DNA of 64,000 nucleotides, taken from Desulfovibrionaceae bacterium (GTDB lineage Bacteria > Desulfobacterota > Desulfovibrionia > Desulfovibrionales > Desulfovibrionaceae). The position numbers and the translations under genes are program-made. The stretch is from contig JAQVCS010000005.1 in the NCBI GenBank assembly GCA_028689675.1, positions 81,454-145,453 on the forward strand, in the 5' to 3' direction. Shown in pieces: positions 44,571-54,072 of the stretch (positions are counted from its first letter, which is position 1; every line of letters starts with the position of its first letter). The notes beneath the pieces are model-generated. The model saw only the letters and a program-made list of their open reading frames with translations, ran no database searches and was not told the origin of the DNA.

Positions 44571-44727
44571 AGCAGCGTAGCCTTACAGGATATATGTAAG
44601 GCACGCCCTCTTCGGCACGGCAACAACACAGACAGCGTGCGCGATGCTGCGCGTCCGTGGTGGGTATAAGCTTTTGCAGCTGCCAGAGCAGCTTTAAAAC
44701 ACCATTTTTCTCGTAAGCAGATAATAA

Positions 44728-44758
44728 AAAAGGCAGGCGCATACCACGTCTGCCTTTT
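44728..44758. terminator. Bidirectional terminator between M23 gene and zinc-finger gene
   Basis: AAAAGGCAG-CG / CG-CTGCCTTTT inverted repeat between convergent genes. A separate GCCTTACA/TGTAAGGC repeat (about 44580-44603) follows the M23 stop. Confidence 0.8.
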
Positions 44759-44766
44759 ATTGTTGT

Positions 44767-45069
44767 TTACTCGTCGTCTTGCTTTTCTTTTGCAGGAATT
44801 TGCCTGCCGCCAGCCTGCAAGCGCTGCAAAAATTTATCACGGCATTCATAGCTGCAAAAACGGTGCACGGTTTCGCCATCGCGCACGCTGATAATACTGT
44901 CCGCTTCAATGTAGGCGCCGCATTCGGGGTCTTTCACCATTTCGCCTGTGGCCACTTTACGTTCCTGCTCGCTGGCATCATCCTCTTTTTCTTGTTTGCG
45001 CTTCCAGTCATTGGCAAACAGGCGGTACAGCACATAGACGGCCACCGCAAGAACTACCCATTTAATCAT
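44767..45069 (-). CDS. Membrane-anchored YHS/TRASH-like small protein
   Basis: 100 residues: one N-terminal helix (VVLAVAVYVLYRLF), an acidic linker, then DPECGAYIEADSII and HRFCSYECRDKFL. The Cys pattern resembles YHS/TRASH metal-binding fingers. Its role is unknown; metal sensing or delivery is possible. GGAG precedes the ATG. Confidence 0.75.
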   Translation of the reverse strand: MIKWVVLAVAVYVLYRLFANDWKRKQEKEDDASEQERKVATGEMVKDPECGAYIEADSIISVRDGETVHRFCSYECRDKFLQRLQAGGRQIPAKEKQDDE

Positions 45070-45154
45070 TGTTTTACTCCGCTCTTGTGCGCTTGTGCCA
45101 GCTCTTTTGTGCTGTACAGGGCGCAGTTATGTGCAACAGTGTACAGGCAGCGGC

Positions 45155-45670
45155 CTATACTTGCCAAATATTTTCGCCTTCCTGCCTGTATTCCAGCGCT
45201 GCCAGCAACTGGGCAGCCGTCTTGCCGTCTGCCACTATACGCTCTGGAGCTATATCACGCAAGGGGATGAGCACAAAAGCCCGCTGCGCCATGCGCGGGT
45301 GCGGCAGCAGGCAGCCTTGCTCTGTGCTGTGCTGCTCATCAAAAAGTAGCAAGTCTAAATCAATGCAGCGCGGGCCAAAACGTAGGGCTGGGTCTGCCGA
45401 GCGCGTACGCCCCATGCGGCTTTCAAGGGCAAGCATGGCCTGCAACAGCGTGCCCGCCTGCCAGCGCGCCCCGCACTGCACCACTGCAACCTGATTCACA
45501 AACCAAGGCTGTTCTTTATAGCCCTGCGGCTCGGTGCGGTAGCGTGGGGAACAGGCCGCCACCAGCACATCGGGCAGGGCGGCAAGGGCGGCAAGGGCGC
45601 GGTCAAGCTGCTGCTCGGCATCGTCAGTGTTTGAGCCTAAGCTTATATAGGCACAGTGCGCTGCTTTCAT
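45155..45670 (-). CDS. folK: HPPK, 2-amino-4-hydroxy-6-hydroxymethyldihydropteridine pyrophosphokinase
   Basis: 171 residues. YISLGSN begins the protein, FVNQVA follows, and GPRCIDLDLLLF and LPHPRMAQRAFVL are the HPPK signatures. It activates the pterin for FolP, encoded at 62077-62952. It is divergent from xerD. Confidence 0.95.
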   Translation of the reverse strand: MKAAHCAYISLGSNTDDAEQQLDRALAALAALPDVLVAACSPRYRTEPQGYKEQPWFVNQVAVVQCGARWQAGTLLQAMLALESRMGRTRSADPALRFGPRCIDLDLLLFDEQHSTEQGCLLPHPRMAQRAFVLIPLRDIAPERIVADGKTAAQLLAALEYRQEGENIWQV

Positions 45671-45730
45671 AGTCTTTTTCCTTCCACTGGGCTATTTGCC
45701 AAAATCGTGACTGCATTGTATGAAGCAAGC

Positions 45731-46675
45731 ATGACAAAAAAACACAAACAGCGCAACGCCCCAGCCCTGCGGGAAGAATTATATGCTTGGCTTGACCACC
45801 TACTGGCCGAGCGCCGCCTTTCCCCCCTGACAGTACAGGCTTATCAGCAGGATATGGAAGAATTCTTCAATTTTATTGAAGAATTGCGCCAATGTGATAT
45901 TGTGGAAGACGCTTCGCAGTCGCGCAGTATTGGCGAGCAGGATGTTATGCTGTACTTTTCGTGGTTGCGGGGCAGAAACCGCGCCAGCCGTACCCTAGCA
46001 CGCCACCTTTCTGCCCTGCGCGGCTTTTTCTCTTTTGCGCTTGAAAATGAGGTCATAGACGATAACCCCGCGCGCTTTATGGACAACCCCAAGCTGCCGC
46101 TGGCCTTGCCCTCTGTGCTGAGCAAGGAAGAAATGACCTTTTTGCTCACTCTGCCCAATACAAAAGACAGGCTGGGCATGCGCGACCGCTGCATACTTGA
46201 GCTGCTCTATGCTGCTGGCCTGCGTGTTTCAGAGCTGTGTGCTTTGCGGGCTTTAGATATTGATATGCAGCGCGGGGTAATACGCATTTTTGGCAAAGGC
46301 TCAAAAGAGCGCCTTGTGCCCCTGCACGCGCTGGTGCTGCAACTGATGGCAGACTATATACAGCACTGGCGCCCGCTTTTTGACCCACTGGCCGATGAGC
46401 TTTTTCTCAACCGCTCTGGGCAGGGGCTGACCCGCCAATATGTGTGGAAAATGGTGAAAAAATATGTGGAGCAGGCTGGAATACAGCGCAGCATATCCCC
46501 ACACAGCTTTCGCCATTCTTTTGCCACCCATTTGCTCGAAGGCGGTGCCGATTTGCGCTCTGTGCAATTGCTTTTGGGGCATGCAGACATCAGCGCCACA
46601 GAAATTTATACCCATGTGCAAACAGAGCGCCTGCTTTCCATTCATCACCAGTACCACCCGCGGAGCATAGTGTGA
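45731..46675 (+). CDS. xerD: Tyrosine recombinase XerD-like
   Basis: 314 residues. N-terminal SAM-like core-binding domain (~15-110), then the catalytic domain with all key residues: Arg in AAGLRVSE, Lys in GKGSKER, His-Arg in SPHSFRHSFATHL, His in LLGHADIS, Tyr in EIYTHV. Length fits XerC/XerD; XerD is the closer match by eye. It resolves chromosome dimers at dif. The weak ribosome site suggests modest expression. It overlaps the next gene by 4 bases. Confidence 0.9.
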   Translation: MTKKHKQRNAPALREELYAWLDHLLAERRLSPLTVQAYQQDMEEFFNFIEELRQCDIVEDASQSRSIGEQDVMLYFSWLRGRNRASRTLARHLSALRGFFSFALENEVIDDNPARFMDNPKLPLALPSVLSKEEMTFLLTLPNTKDRLGMRDRCILELLYAAGLRVSELCALRALDIDMQRGVIRIFGKGSKERLVPLHALVLQLMADYIQHWRPLFDPLADELFLNRSGQGLTRQYVWKMVKKYVEQAGIQRSISPHSFRHSFATHLLEGGADLRSVQLLLGHADISATEIYTHVQTERLLSIHHQYHPRSIV

Positions 46676-49392
46676 GCCTGTACCCCAATTCTTCTCGCGT
46701 GCTTGTCACCTGCCATGCCAATGCAGATTTTGACGCCTTTGCTTCACTTATTGCTGCGTCTTTTCTCTACCCCAAGAGCCTGCTGCTCTTCCCCGGCACG
46801 CAGGAAAAAAATCTGCAAAAATACTATGCCGCCTGCAATCGCGCCCGCTATCGCTTTGTTGAGCGGGATGATATTGATTGGGACAGCATAGAGCTGCTGG
46901 TTTCCGTAGACACGCGCCAAGCAAGCCGCTTACAGCATGTGCAGGCCCTGCTTAACCGCCCCGCAATGCCCATTCATGCTTGGGATCATCATCCAGCCAC
47001 GGCTGGCGATGTGCAGCCAAGCTATGCTGTGGTAGAGCCCATGGGGGCTTGTGTTACCCTGCTGGTACGCGCCCTGCGCGCTATGCCCGCCCCGCCAGCA
47101 CTCAGCCACGATGATGCCACGCTGATGGGCTTGGGGCTGTATGGAGACACGGGTTCGTTCACCTTTTCCAGCACTTGCCCTGAAGATTTTGAATGCGCTG
47201 CATGGCTTTTACTGCAAGGCATGGACGTGAACGCCATTGCAGAAATTGCCCTGCCCGAAATGACCAGCCTGCATGTGCAAACCCTGAACAGCCTGCTGGA
47301 ATCTATGCAGCATTATACAGTAAAAGGCTTGGACGTGATTGTGGCCACGGTGGTGCTGGATGATTATATGGGCGACTTTGCCCAGCTTGCCCACCGCGTG
47401 CTTGAAATGGAAAAGGCCGATGCCCTCTTTGCCGTGGGGCAAATGGCAGACCGTGTGCAAGTGGTAGCGCGCAGCCGCAAAGAGGATATCAATGTTGGGG
47501 CTATTTGCACCAAATTGGGCGGCGGCGGCCATGCCTATGCCGCCTCTGCCTCGGTGCGCGACCTTACGCTCAATGAAGTAAGCGCCCTTATTTTTCAGGA
47601 ATTGTGCGCACAGGAAAACCCGCAAAAACTGGCAAGCGACTATATGTCCAGCCCCGCCATTGGCATAGAAAGTACGGCCACCGTGCACGAGGCCGACGAG
47701 CTTATGCTGCACTTTGGGCTGAAGGCCGTGCCTGTTTTCAGCCCCGGCACCAGACATTGTGCGGGAATTTTTGATGCCCAAACAGCCGCCCGCGCCACGG
47801 GGCATGGGCTGGGCAACGAGCCTGTTTCTGTATATATGCAGCGCAATGTGCTTACTATCAGCCCCGAGGCCAGCCTGCAATCCATTACCGACACCATTAT
47901 TGGTGCCCGCCAGCGCCTTGTGCCCGTGGTGGAACAGGATGAAGTAAAGGGCGTGGTAACCCGCACCGACTTGATCAATATTTTTGCCGATGAGCCCAGC
48001 CAGCTTGCCAAGCCAGACAAAAACCCGCGCAAAGAACGCAGCGTAGCCAAAATTATGCAGGAAAAGCTGCCCCGTGCCCTGCGCGACATTCTGCACACTG
48101 TGGGGGCTTTGGGCGATGCCTTGAACATGCCCGTCTACACCGTGGGCGGCTTTGTGCGGGACTTGCTCATGGAAGTGCCCAATCAGGATATTGATTTAGT
48201 GGTTGAAGGGGATGGCATCACCTTTGCCCGCGCCTTGGCAAAGCAATTGAACGGACGTGTGCGCGAGCATCACAAATTTTTGACCGCCGTTGTGCTTTGG
48301 CGCGATGAAGAAGGGCAGGAACAGCATGTGGATGTGGCAACGGCAAGGCTGGAATATTATCAATACCCCGCCGCCCTGCCCACAGTGGAGCTTTCATCCA
48401 TTAAAATGGATTTATTTCGCCGCGACTTCACCATCAATGCCCTTGCCATACGCCTTTCTCATGGGCAATTTGGGCGGCTGGTCGATTTTTTTGGCGGGCA
48501 AAGTGATTTGCGCCGCAAAGCCATTACTGTGCTGCACACCTTGAGCTTTGTGGAAGACCCTACACGCTGTCTGCGTGCCGTGCGCTTTGAGCAGCGCTAC
48601 CACTTTGCGCTCAGCGGCGGCACAGAGCGGCTTTTCAAAAATGCCCTTTCGCTCAATTTAATGGAAAGGCTTTCGGGGGCACGGCTTTTTCATGAAATAC
48701 AGCGCATTTGTGATGAAGAAAACCCCCTTGCCTGCTTTTTGCGCCTGCATGAGCTGGGCTTACTTAAAGCCGTAAGCCCACATTTAGACTTGCCCCCGCA
48801 CAAAATCAGCCTGCTTAACAACTTGCAGGAAATTATGGACTGGTATCATTTGCTCTATTTTGACGAGCAGCCTGTGCCTTGGCTGGTCTATTTGCTGGGG
48901 CTGTGCCGCCTGCTTTCTTACCCCGAGGCCATGACCGTGCTCGAGCGCCTTGGCCTGCCCCTAAGCCAGCGTCAAGATTTTCTGCAATTGCGCGAGCAGC
49001 TGCGCCGTGTTTTACCCAAGGTGGAACAATGGCAGCGAACAGTGGAAAAAGAAGATTTTGCACGGCAAAAAAGCGCCCTGTATGCTTTGCTGCACGGCCT
49101 GCCTATAGAAGGGCTGCTGTACCTTATGGCAAAGTCGGGCAATGAAGCCATGCGGCGCAATGTTTCACGCTATATCACCCAATGGCGCACAGCAAAAAGC
49201 GATATTAACGGCGCCGACATCATTGCGCTGGGGGTGCGCTCGGGGCCGCGCGTAGGCGAAATTTTACAGCAGGTGCTGGCGGCAAAAATAGACGACCTTG
49301 CCCCCACGCGCGAAAGCCAGCTGCAATGGGCTTTGCGCCTTGTTGCCGAGGGCTCTGCCCCCAGCGGGCAAGGCCAGCAAAACAAAGCCTGA
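46672..49392 (+). CDS. DHH phosphoesterase - CBS - tRNA nucleotidyltransferase fusion
   Basis: 906 residues from GTG 46672 (GGAG six bases upstream; overlaps the xerD stop). Domains in order: DHH (~1-150; HANADFDAFAS, WDHH), DHHA1 (~220-310; GGGGHAYAAS), two CBS (~320-440), class II nucleotidyltransferase head (~480-620; GGFVRDLL, DIDLVVEG, RRDFTINALA) and an RNA-binding tail. Known fusions of this kind add CCA or only its A to tRNA ends. The DHH part may be an oligonucleotide phosphatase. A separate CC- or CCA-adding enzyme is not in this window. Confidence 0.88.
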   Translation: MSLYPNSSRVLVTCHANADFDAFASLIAASFLYPKSLLLFPGTQEKNLQKYYAACNRARYRFVERDDIDWDSIELLVSVDTRQASRLQHVQALLNRPAMPIHAWDHHPATAGDVQPSYAVVEPMGACVTLLVRALRAMPAPPALSHDDATLMGLGLYGDTGSFTFSSTCPEDFECAAWLLLQGMDVNAIAEIALPEMTSLHVQTLNSLLESMQHYTVKGLDVIVATVVLDDYMGDFAQLAHRVLEMEKADALFAVGQMADRVQVVARSRKEDINVGAICTKLGGGGHAYAASASVRDLTLNEVSALIFQELCAQENPQKLASDYMSSPAIGIESTATVHEADELMLHFGLKAVPVFSPGTRHCAGIFDAQTAARATGHGLGNEPVSVYMQRNVLTISPEASLQSITDTIIGARQRLVPVVEQDEVKGVVTRTDLINIFADEPSQLAKPDKNPRKERSVAKIMQEKLPRALRDILHTVGALGDALNMPVYTVGGFVRDLLMEVPNQDIDLVVEGDGITFARALAKQLNGRVREHHKFLTAVVLWRDEEGQEQHVDVATARLEYYQYPAALPTVELSSIKMDLFRRDFTINALAIRLSHGQFGRLVDFFGGQSDLRRKAITVLHTLSFVEDPTRCLRAVRFEQRYHFALSGGTERLFKNALSLNLMERLSGARLFHEIQRICDEENPLACFLRLHELGLLKAVSPHLDLPPHKISLLNNLQEIMDWYHLLYFDEQPVPWLVYLLGLCRLLSYPEAMTVLERLGLPLSQRQDFLQLREQLRRVLPKVEQWQRTVEKEDFARQKSALYALLHGLPIEGLLYLMAKSGNEAMRRNVSRYITQWRTAKSDINGADIIALGVRSGPRVGEILQQVLAAKIDDLAPTRESQLQWALRLVAEGSAPSGQGQQNKA

Positions 49393-49513
49393 TGCCAGCA
49401 AGGGCAAGTTTTTATAAAAAAAACTCGCCACAGGCCGTAACGAGACTTGCCCCGCAGCCATAAGCAGTGTAAGATTAACCATTACAGTATATTCATCAAT
49501 TGGATTTGGTATA

Positions 49514-50008
49514 ATGAAACAACTTTGGGCGCCGTGGCGCATTGAATATATTCTTGGCTCCAAGCCAGATTCTTGTGTTTTTTGTATTCCTTCACAGACC
49601 AATGAGGACGAAGAACGCCTTATTTTGCACAGGGGCGCAACCTGCTTTGTGGTGATGAACAAATTCCCCTACAACAGCGGGCACTTGCTTGTTATCCCCT
49701 ACCGTCACTGTATGCAGCTTTCTGCCCTTTCTGCTGAAGAATGCCTTGAAATGATGCAAACCATACAGCGCTGCACCACTATTTTGCAGCAGCACTTTCA
49801 TTGTCAGGGCATCAACGTGGGGCTAAACTTGGGGGAAGCCGCTGGTGCCGGCATACGAGAGCATTTGCATTTTCACCTTGTCCCCCGCTGGAATGGGGAT
49901 TCGTCCTTTTTAGCTGTTATGGACGAGGTGCGCACTATCCCCCAGCATTTGCTGGATATGTATCATGCATTGCAACCTTATTTTACCGATTTTGCCTTAG
50001 ACAAATAA
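49514..50008 (+). CDS. HIT-family nucleotide hydrolase/phosphorylase
   Basis: 164 residues. CVFC at the N-terminus, NKFPYNSGHLLVIP, and the histidine triad in REHLHFHLVPRW. The subgroup with LWAPWR and the W after the triad resembles Ap4A phosphorylase-like HIT proteins. No clear ribosome site lies before the ATG. Substrate unknown. Confidence 0.85.
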   Translation: MKQLWAPWRIEYILGSKPDSCVFCIPSQTNEDEERLILHRGATCFVVMNKFPYNSGHLLVIPYRHCMQLSALSAEECLEMMQTIQRCTTILQQHFHCQGINVGLNLGEAAGAGIREHLHFHLVPRWNGDSSFLAVMDEVRTIPQHLLDMYHALQPYFTDFALDK

Positions 50009-50026
50009 ATTCCGCTAGGAGGAGAC

Positions 50027-50488
50027 ATGCGGTATATCAAAGTTCTTGTGCTGGTGCTGGTGTTTTTCTTGTCCATGGTGTTTTTCTTCCAAAATCAAAA
50101 ACCCCTGTCGCAAGAAGTTGTCCTTTCCCTTAACCTTTTTGTAACGCCACAAATGAACTCTATTGGTCTGCCTTTGTATTTAATTACGCTGGTGGCCTTT
50201 GCTGTGGGGGCTATCCTTTCCCTGCTGGTGCTGGTGTGGGATAAGGTCAACCTCAGCGCCCGCCTGCTCAAGGCAACGTGGCGCGCCAATGCTTTGGAAA
50301 AAGAAGTGGAAAAGCTGCGTGCAGCCCAAGACCCTGCCGCCGCAAAGCCCGGTATGCTGGGGCGCTTCCGCAAGGCTGCGCCTGAAAGCCCCAAGCCTGC
50401 CGTTGCTGCCGCTGCCCCCAAGGCAGAGCCCAAGGCTGAAAAGCCCAATGTGGAAGACATTGTTGCCCCAGACCCCGACAAAAACTAG
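50027..50488 (+). CDS. LapA-domain membrane protein
   Basis: 153 residues with two membrane helices (~5-22 and ~45-70), a coiled-coil segment (ALEKEVEKLRAA), and a low-complexity Ala/Pro/Lys tail. It matches the LapA (DUF1049) family linked to lipopolysaccharide assembly. GGAGG precedes the ATG by four bases. Confidence 0.82.
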   Translation: MRYIKVLVLVLVFFLSMVFFFQNQKPLSQEVVLSLNLFVTPQMNSIGLPLYLITLVAFAVGAILSLLVLVWDKVNLSARLLKATWRANALEKEVEKLRAAQDPAAAKPGMLGRFRKAAPESPKPAVAAAAPKAEPKAEKPNVEDIVAPDPDKN

Positions 50489-50502
50489 CGGCACAAGGCA
50501 TA

Positions 50503-50583
50503 TACCGCAGCTTTGCGGTACTGTCGCGTGAATGCGACCTTCTTTCCAGCCCTTTTCTTGTGGCGCATCCTTGGGGTGCGCCA
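50503..50583 (+). other. Three consecutive hairpins between lapA and mutS
   Basis: TACCGCA/TGCGGTA (50503-50520), GTCGC/GCGAC (50523-50538) and TGGCGCA/TGCGCCA (50561-50583). None is followed by a T-run. They could be a terminator cluster of unusual type or a structured leader of mutS. Confidence 0.5.
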
Positions 50584-50598
50584 CATTGCGTAATACCT

Positions 50599-53337
50599 AT
50601 GAACAGCACAGACCAAGCAAGCCACACCATGCCCCAGCCAGCCAGCCCCAGCGCACCTGCCGCCCCCAAAACCACACCCATGTTTGCCCAATATCTGGGC
50701 ATCAAGGCAGAGTACCCCGATGCCCTGCTCTTTTACCGCATGGGCGATTTTTATGAAATGTTCTTTGACGATGCCGTTATTACGGCCAAAGAATTACAGC
50801 TGACCCTGACTAGCCGCAGTAAGGATGCCACAAACCCTGTGCCCATGTGCGGCGTGCCTTGGCATGCGCTGGACAGCTACCTATCGCAGCTTATTGCAAA
50901 AGGCTACAATGTTGCTATTTGCGAGCAGGTGGAAGACCCCAAGCAAAGTAAGGGGCTTGTGCGCCGCGCTGTTACCCGTATTGTTACCCCCGGCACAGTG
51001 CTCGATGATGCCAACCTCATCACCAAAGACCACAACTATCTTGCCAGCATCTATTGGAACGAAAAAGAAGGCCAAGGCGGGCTGAGCTGGGCAGACAGCT
51101 CCACTGGCGAATGGACGGGCATTTTTTCTAAAAAAAAGGGGGAGCTGTGGCAGTGGGTGCAAAAAATGTCCCCACGCGAGCTTATTTTGTGCGAAAATGC
51201 CCCCACCCCGCCCGAAGTGCTGCTTGAAGGCATTCATTGCGTGCATGCACCGCGGGCGCATTTTGAAAGCAAGGCCGCCACGGCAAAAATTTTGGCAGCC
51301 CAGCAGGTGCGGGAACTGGACGCCCTTGGCCTGCACAATAAGCCCGAGCTGGTACAATGCTGCGGGGCTTTGCTTGCCTATTTAAGCCAAACACAGCGCT
51401 GTGAGCTTGGGCACTTGCAGCCCTTTCACCCTCTTGATTTGGGTCACCGCCTTATTATTGATGAAATAACGGAGCGGAATTTAGAAATTTTCACGCGCCT
51501 GAATGGCAAAAAGGGCAAGGGCACGGTGCGCCATGTGCTTGACCAAACCGTCACCCCCATGGGCGGACGCCTGCTGGAAGATTGCCTGCGCCACCCATGG
51601 CGCGATTATGAACCCATACGCCGCACGCAAGAGGCTGTTGCCTTTTTGCACAGCCACACGCCCTTGCGCACACGCCTGCGCACAGCACTCAATGCTGTGT
51701 ATGATTTAGAGCGCCTCTCTACCCGCATTACCGTAAACCGCGCCAGCCCCCGCGATTTTATTGCCCTGCGCAATTCGCTGCTGGCGCTGCCCGCAGTGGA
51801 ACGTGCCCTGACCAGCCCCGAGGGCACAAACTATGGCAGCCCAGAGCAGGAACAGGGCAAAGAGCTGCCCCCAGCCCTGTATTCCCTGTATGCGCATTGG
51901 GATAACCTCGCAGAATACAGCACGCTGCTCACGCAGGCTTTAGTGGATGCACCGCCTCTGGTCATCAGCGATGGCGGCCTCTTTAAGGCTGGCTACAATG
52001 CCGAGCTGGATATGCTGCTGGATTTGGTGGAGCATGGCGAGCAAAAGCTGCAAGCCCTGCTGGAAGCCGAGCAGGCCGCCAGCGGGCTTGCCAAGCTCAA
52101 GCTGGGCTATAACCGCGTGTTTGGCTATTATTATGAAGTGACCAAGGCAGGGCAAAGCAATCCTGTTCCCGAGCATTTTATACGCCGCCAAACCCTTGCC
52201 AATGCCCAACGCTTTACCACCGCAGCCCTTAAAGAGCTGGAAGAGGACATTCTTTCTGCCAGTGACAAGCGCAAAAGCTTGGAATACACGCTGTTTCAGG
52301 AATTGCGCCAAAATATGGCACAGGCAAGGCAGCGCATTTTATTTGCTGCCGACTGCATAGCGCACCTTGACTATTGGCAGTCGCTGGCAGAGGTGGGCTA
52401 TAAAGAACAATGGGTTATGCCCCAGCTTGATGACAGTACCAGCATACACATTCGTGCTGGGCGTCACCCTGTGGTCGAGGCCATGATTGGCGCGGTCAAC
52501 TTTGTGCCCAATGATTTTACCCTAGACAGCAAAAGGCGCTTGTGCCTGCTGACTGGCCCCAATATGGCGGGCAAGTCAACCGTGCTGCGGCAAATTGCCC
52601 TTATTTGCCTGCTGGCACAAATGGGTTCTATGGTGCCTGCGCATGAAGCACGCCTTGGGCTGGTAGACAGGCTTTTTTCGCGCGTAGGCGCTTCAGATAA
52701 TCTAGCGCAGGGGCAAAGCACCTTTATGGTGGAAATGATGGAAACTGCCCGCATTTTACGGCAGTCCACAGCCCGCAGCCTAGTTATTTTAGATGAAATA
52801 GGGCGCGGCACCAGCACCTATGATGGCCTTGCACTGGCATGGGCGGTAGTGGAAGAATTATTGCGGCGCAAAAATGGGGCTATACGCACCCTTTTTGCCA
52901 CCCATTATCACGAACTGACCGCGCTTGAGGGCAACCTTGCTGGTGTTTTCACCATGAACATTGCCATTCGTGAGGTCAATAATGAAATTTTATTCCTGCA
53001 CAAGCTCGTGCCCGGCCCTTCAGACCGCAGCTATGGCGTGGAAGTGGCCAAGCTGGCTGGTGTGCCTACCCCTGTGGTGCAGAGGGCGCGGGAAATTTTG
53101 CGTACCTTAGAGCAAGGCAAGGTCAGCCAAAGCCCCAGCCCCACGCCCCTGCCGGGGCTTGCCCTACCAGCCAAGGCAAGCAAAGCCGCACCAGCCCCCC
53201 TGCCCGCGCCCCCTGTACAGCGCGAACACCCGCTGACGCAAATTTTGCACGACCTTGACCCAGAGCAGCTTACCCCCCTTGCCGCCTTAAGCCTTATTAA
53301 TGAATGGAAAACCCTGTGGGGCAACAAGCAAGGCTAA
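50599..53337 (+). CDS. mutS: DNA mismatch repair protein MutS
   Basis: 912 residues. The mismatch-recognition FYEMFF lies near residue 52, TGPNMAGKST is Walker A, LDEIGRGTSTYDGLA Walker B, and FATHYHELT the switch. It is full-length, with a C-terminal tail typical of MutS I (HPLTQILHDLDPEQLTPLAA). The start is uncertain: ATG 50599 lacks a clear ribosome site; GTG 50560 and ATG 50629 are alternatives. Confidence 0.95.
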   Translation: MNSTDQASHTMPQPASPSAPAAPKTTPMFAQYLGIKAEYPDALLFYRMGDFYEMFFDDAVITAKELQLTLTSRSKDATNPVPMCGVPWHALDSYLSQLIAKGYNVAICEQVEDPKQSKGLVRRAVTRIVTPGTVLDDANLITKDHNYLASIYWNEKEGQGGLSWADSSTGEWTGIFSKKKGELWQWVQKMSPRELILCENAPTPPEVLLEGIHCVHAPRAHFESKAATAKILAAQQVRELDALGLHNKPELVQCCGALLAYLSQTQRCELGHLQPFHPLDLGHRLIIDEITERNLEIFTRLNGKKGKGTVRHVLDQTVTPMGGRLLEDCLRHPWRDYEPIRRTQEAVAFLHSHTPLRTRLRTALNAVYDLERLSTRITVNRASPRDFIALRNSLLALPAVERALTSPEGTNYGSPEQEQGKELPPALYSLYAHWDNLAEYSTLLTQALVDAPPLVISDGGLFKAGYNAELDMLLDLVEHGEQKLQALLEAEQAASGLAKLKLGYNRVFGYYYEVTKAGQSNPVPEHFIRRQTLANAQRFTTAALKELEEDILSASDKRKSLEYTLFQELRQNMAQARQRILFAADCIAHLDYWQSLAEVGYKEQWVMPQLDDSTSIHIRAGRHPVVEAMIGAVNFVPNDFTLDSKRRLCLLTGPNMAGKSTVLRQIALICLLAQMGSMVPAHEARLGLVDRLFSRVGASDNLAQGQSTFMVEMMETARILRQSTARSLVILDEIGRGTSTYDGLALAWAVVEELLRRKNGAIRTLFATHYHELTALEGNLAGVFTMNIAIREVNNEILFLHKLVPGPSDRSYGVEVAKLAGVPTPVVQRAREILRTLEQGKVSQSPSPTPLPGLALPAKASKAAPAPLPAPPVQREHPLTQILHDLDPEQLTPLAALSLINEWKTLWGNKQG

Positions 53338-53343
53338 AAGAGC

Positions 53344-53739
53344 ATGAGCGAAAACCCTTTTTCCATTATCAGTATGATAGCTGAACAGCGCATAGCAGAA
53401 GCCCAGCAGCAAGGGGCTTTTGATAACCTTGCTGGTGCTGGCAAGCCCTTGCAGCTTGAGGATGACAGCGCTATTCCCGAAGATTTGCGCATGGCCTATA
53501 AAGTGCTGAAAAATTCTGGCTATGTGCCCGAAGAAATTGCCCAGCGTAAAGAAATTAGCAATCTTATGGATATGCTTGAAAAAGAAAGTGACGAGCAGCA
53601 AAAAATAGGGCAAATGCGGCGAATGCAGTATTTACTGCTGCAAATGCGCCTGCGCTGCCGCAGGTCTTTTGCGCTTGAGCAGGAAGACCCTTATTATCAG
53701 CAAATACTTGAGCGCCTTGCCCATGTGCACACACGCTGA
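53344..53739 (+). CDS. DUF1992 / DnaJ-homologue family protein
   Basis: 131 residues. IAEQRIAEAQQQGAFDNLAG and GKPLQLEDD are the DUF1992 signature; the rest is helical. Role unknown. It starts 6 bases after mutS and is probably in the same transcript. Confidence 0.85.
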   Translation: MSENPFSIISMIAEQRIAEAQQQGAFDNLAGAGKPLQLEDDSAIPEDLRMAYKVLKNSGYVPEEIAQRKEISNLMDMLEKESDEQQKIGQMRRMQYLLLQMRLRCRRSFALEQEDPYYQQILERLAHVHTR

Positions 53740-53770
53740 GGCGCAGGCGGGCTGCTGCTTTTTGCTGTTA

Positions 53771-53813
53771 CAATTCAAAAGCCACTCCATATTTTGGAGT
53801 GGCTTTTGAATTG
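53771..53813. terminator. Perfect 19-bp inverted repeat after DUF1992 gene
   Basis: CAATTCAAAAGCCACTCCA (53771-53789) is exactly complementary to 53795-53813, with a 5-base loop. The T-rich arms make it a plausible bidirectional terminator between convergent genes. The remainder to 54072 has no gene but holds GCGCAA/TTGCGC (about 54000) and AGATGCCGC/GCGGCATCT (about 54010-54032), probably ending the porin transcript. Confidence 0.8.
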
Positions 53814-54072
53814 TGCGCGGCACTTGTTTCTTTCTACCGCACACAGCCTTTTTGCCCGCACGGGCTGAACTGGGTGGCTGGCTGAAACCCTGCCCATGGG
53901 CAAAAAATCGTGGTGTTCACACTTCCTAGAGCTGATTAATGTTAAATTATATAATGTTAGCGTGAAAGACAGGCACACTTCGGCTCGTAACAGCGCAAAT
54001 AAATTGCGCAGATGCCGCGCGTGGCGGCATCTGCTCCCGCTCTTGCCAGAGCAATTTCAAAGAAAACTTGCC

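Noticed and set aside
46444..46671. N-terminal extension of the DHH-nucleotidyltransferase gene
   Set aside because: That part lies within xerD in another frame; the GTG at 46672 has a good ribosome site and begins the DHH domain correctly.
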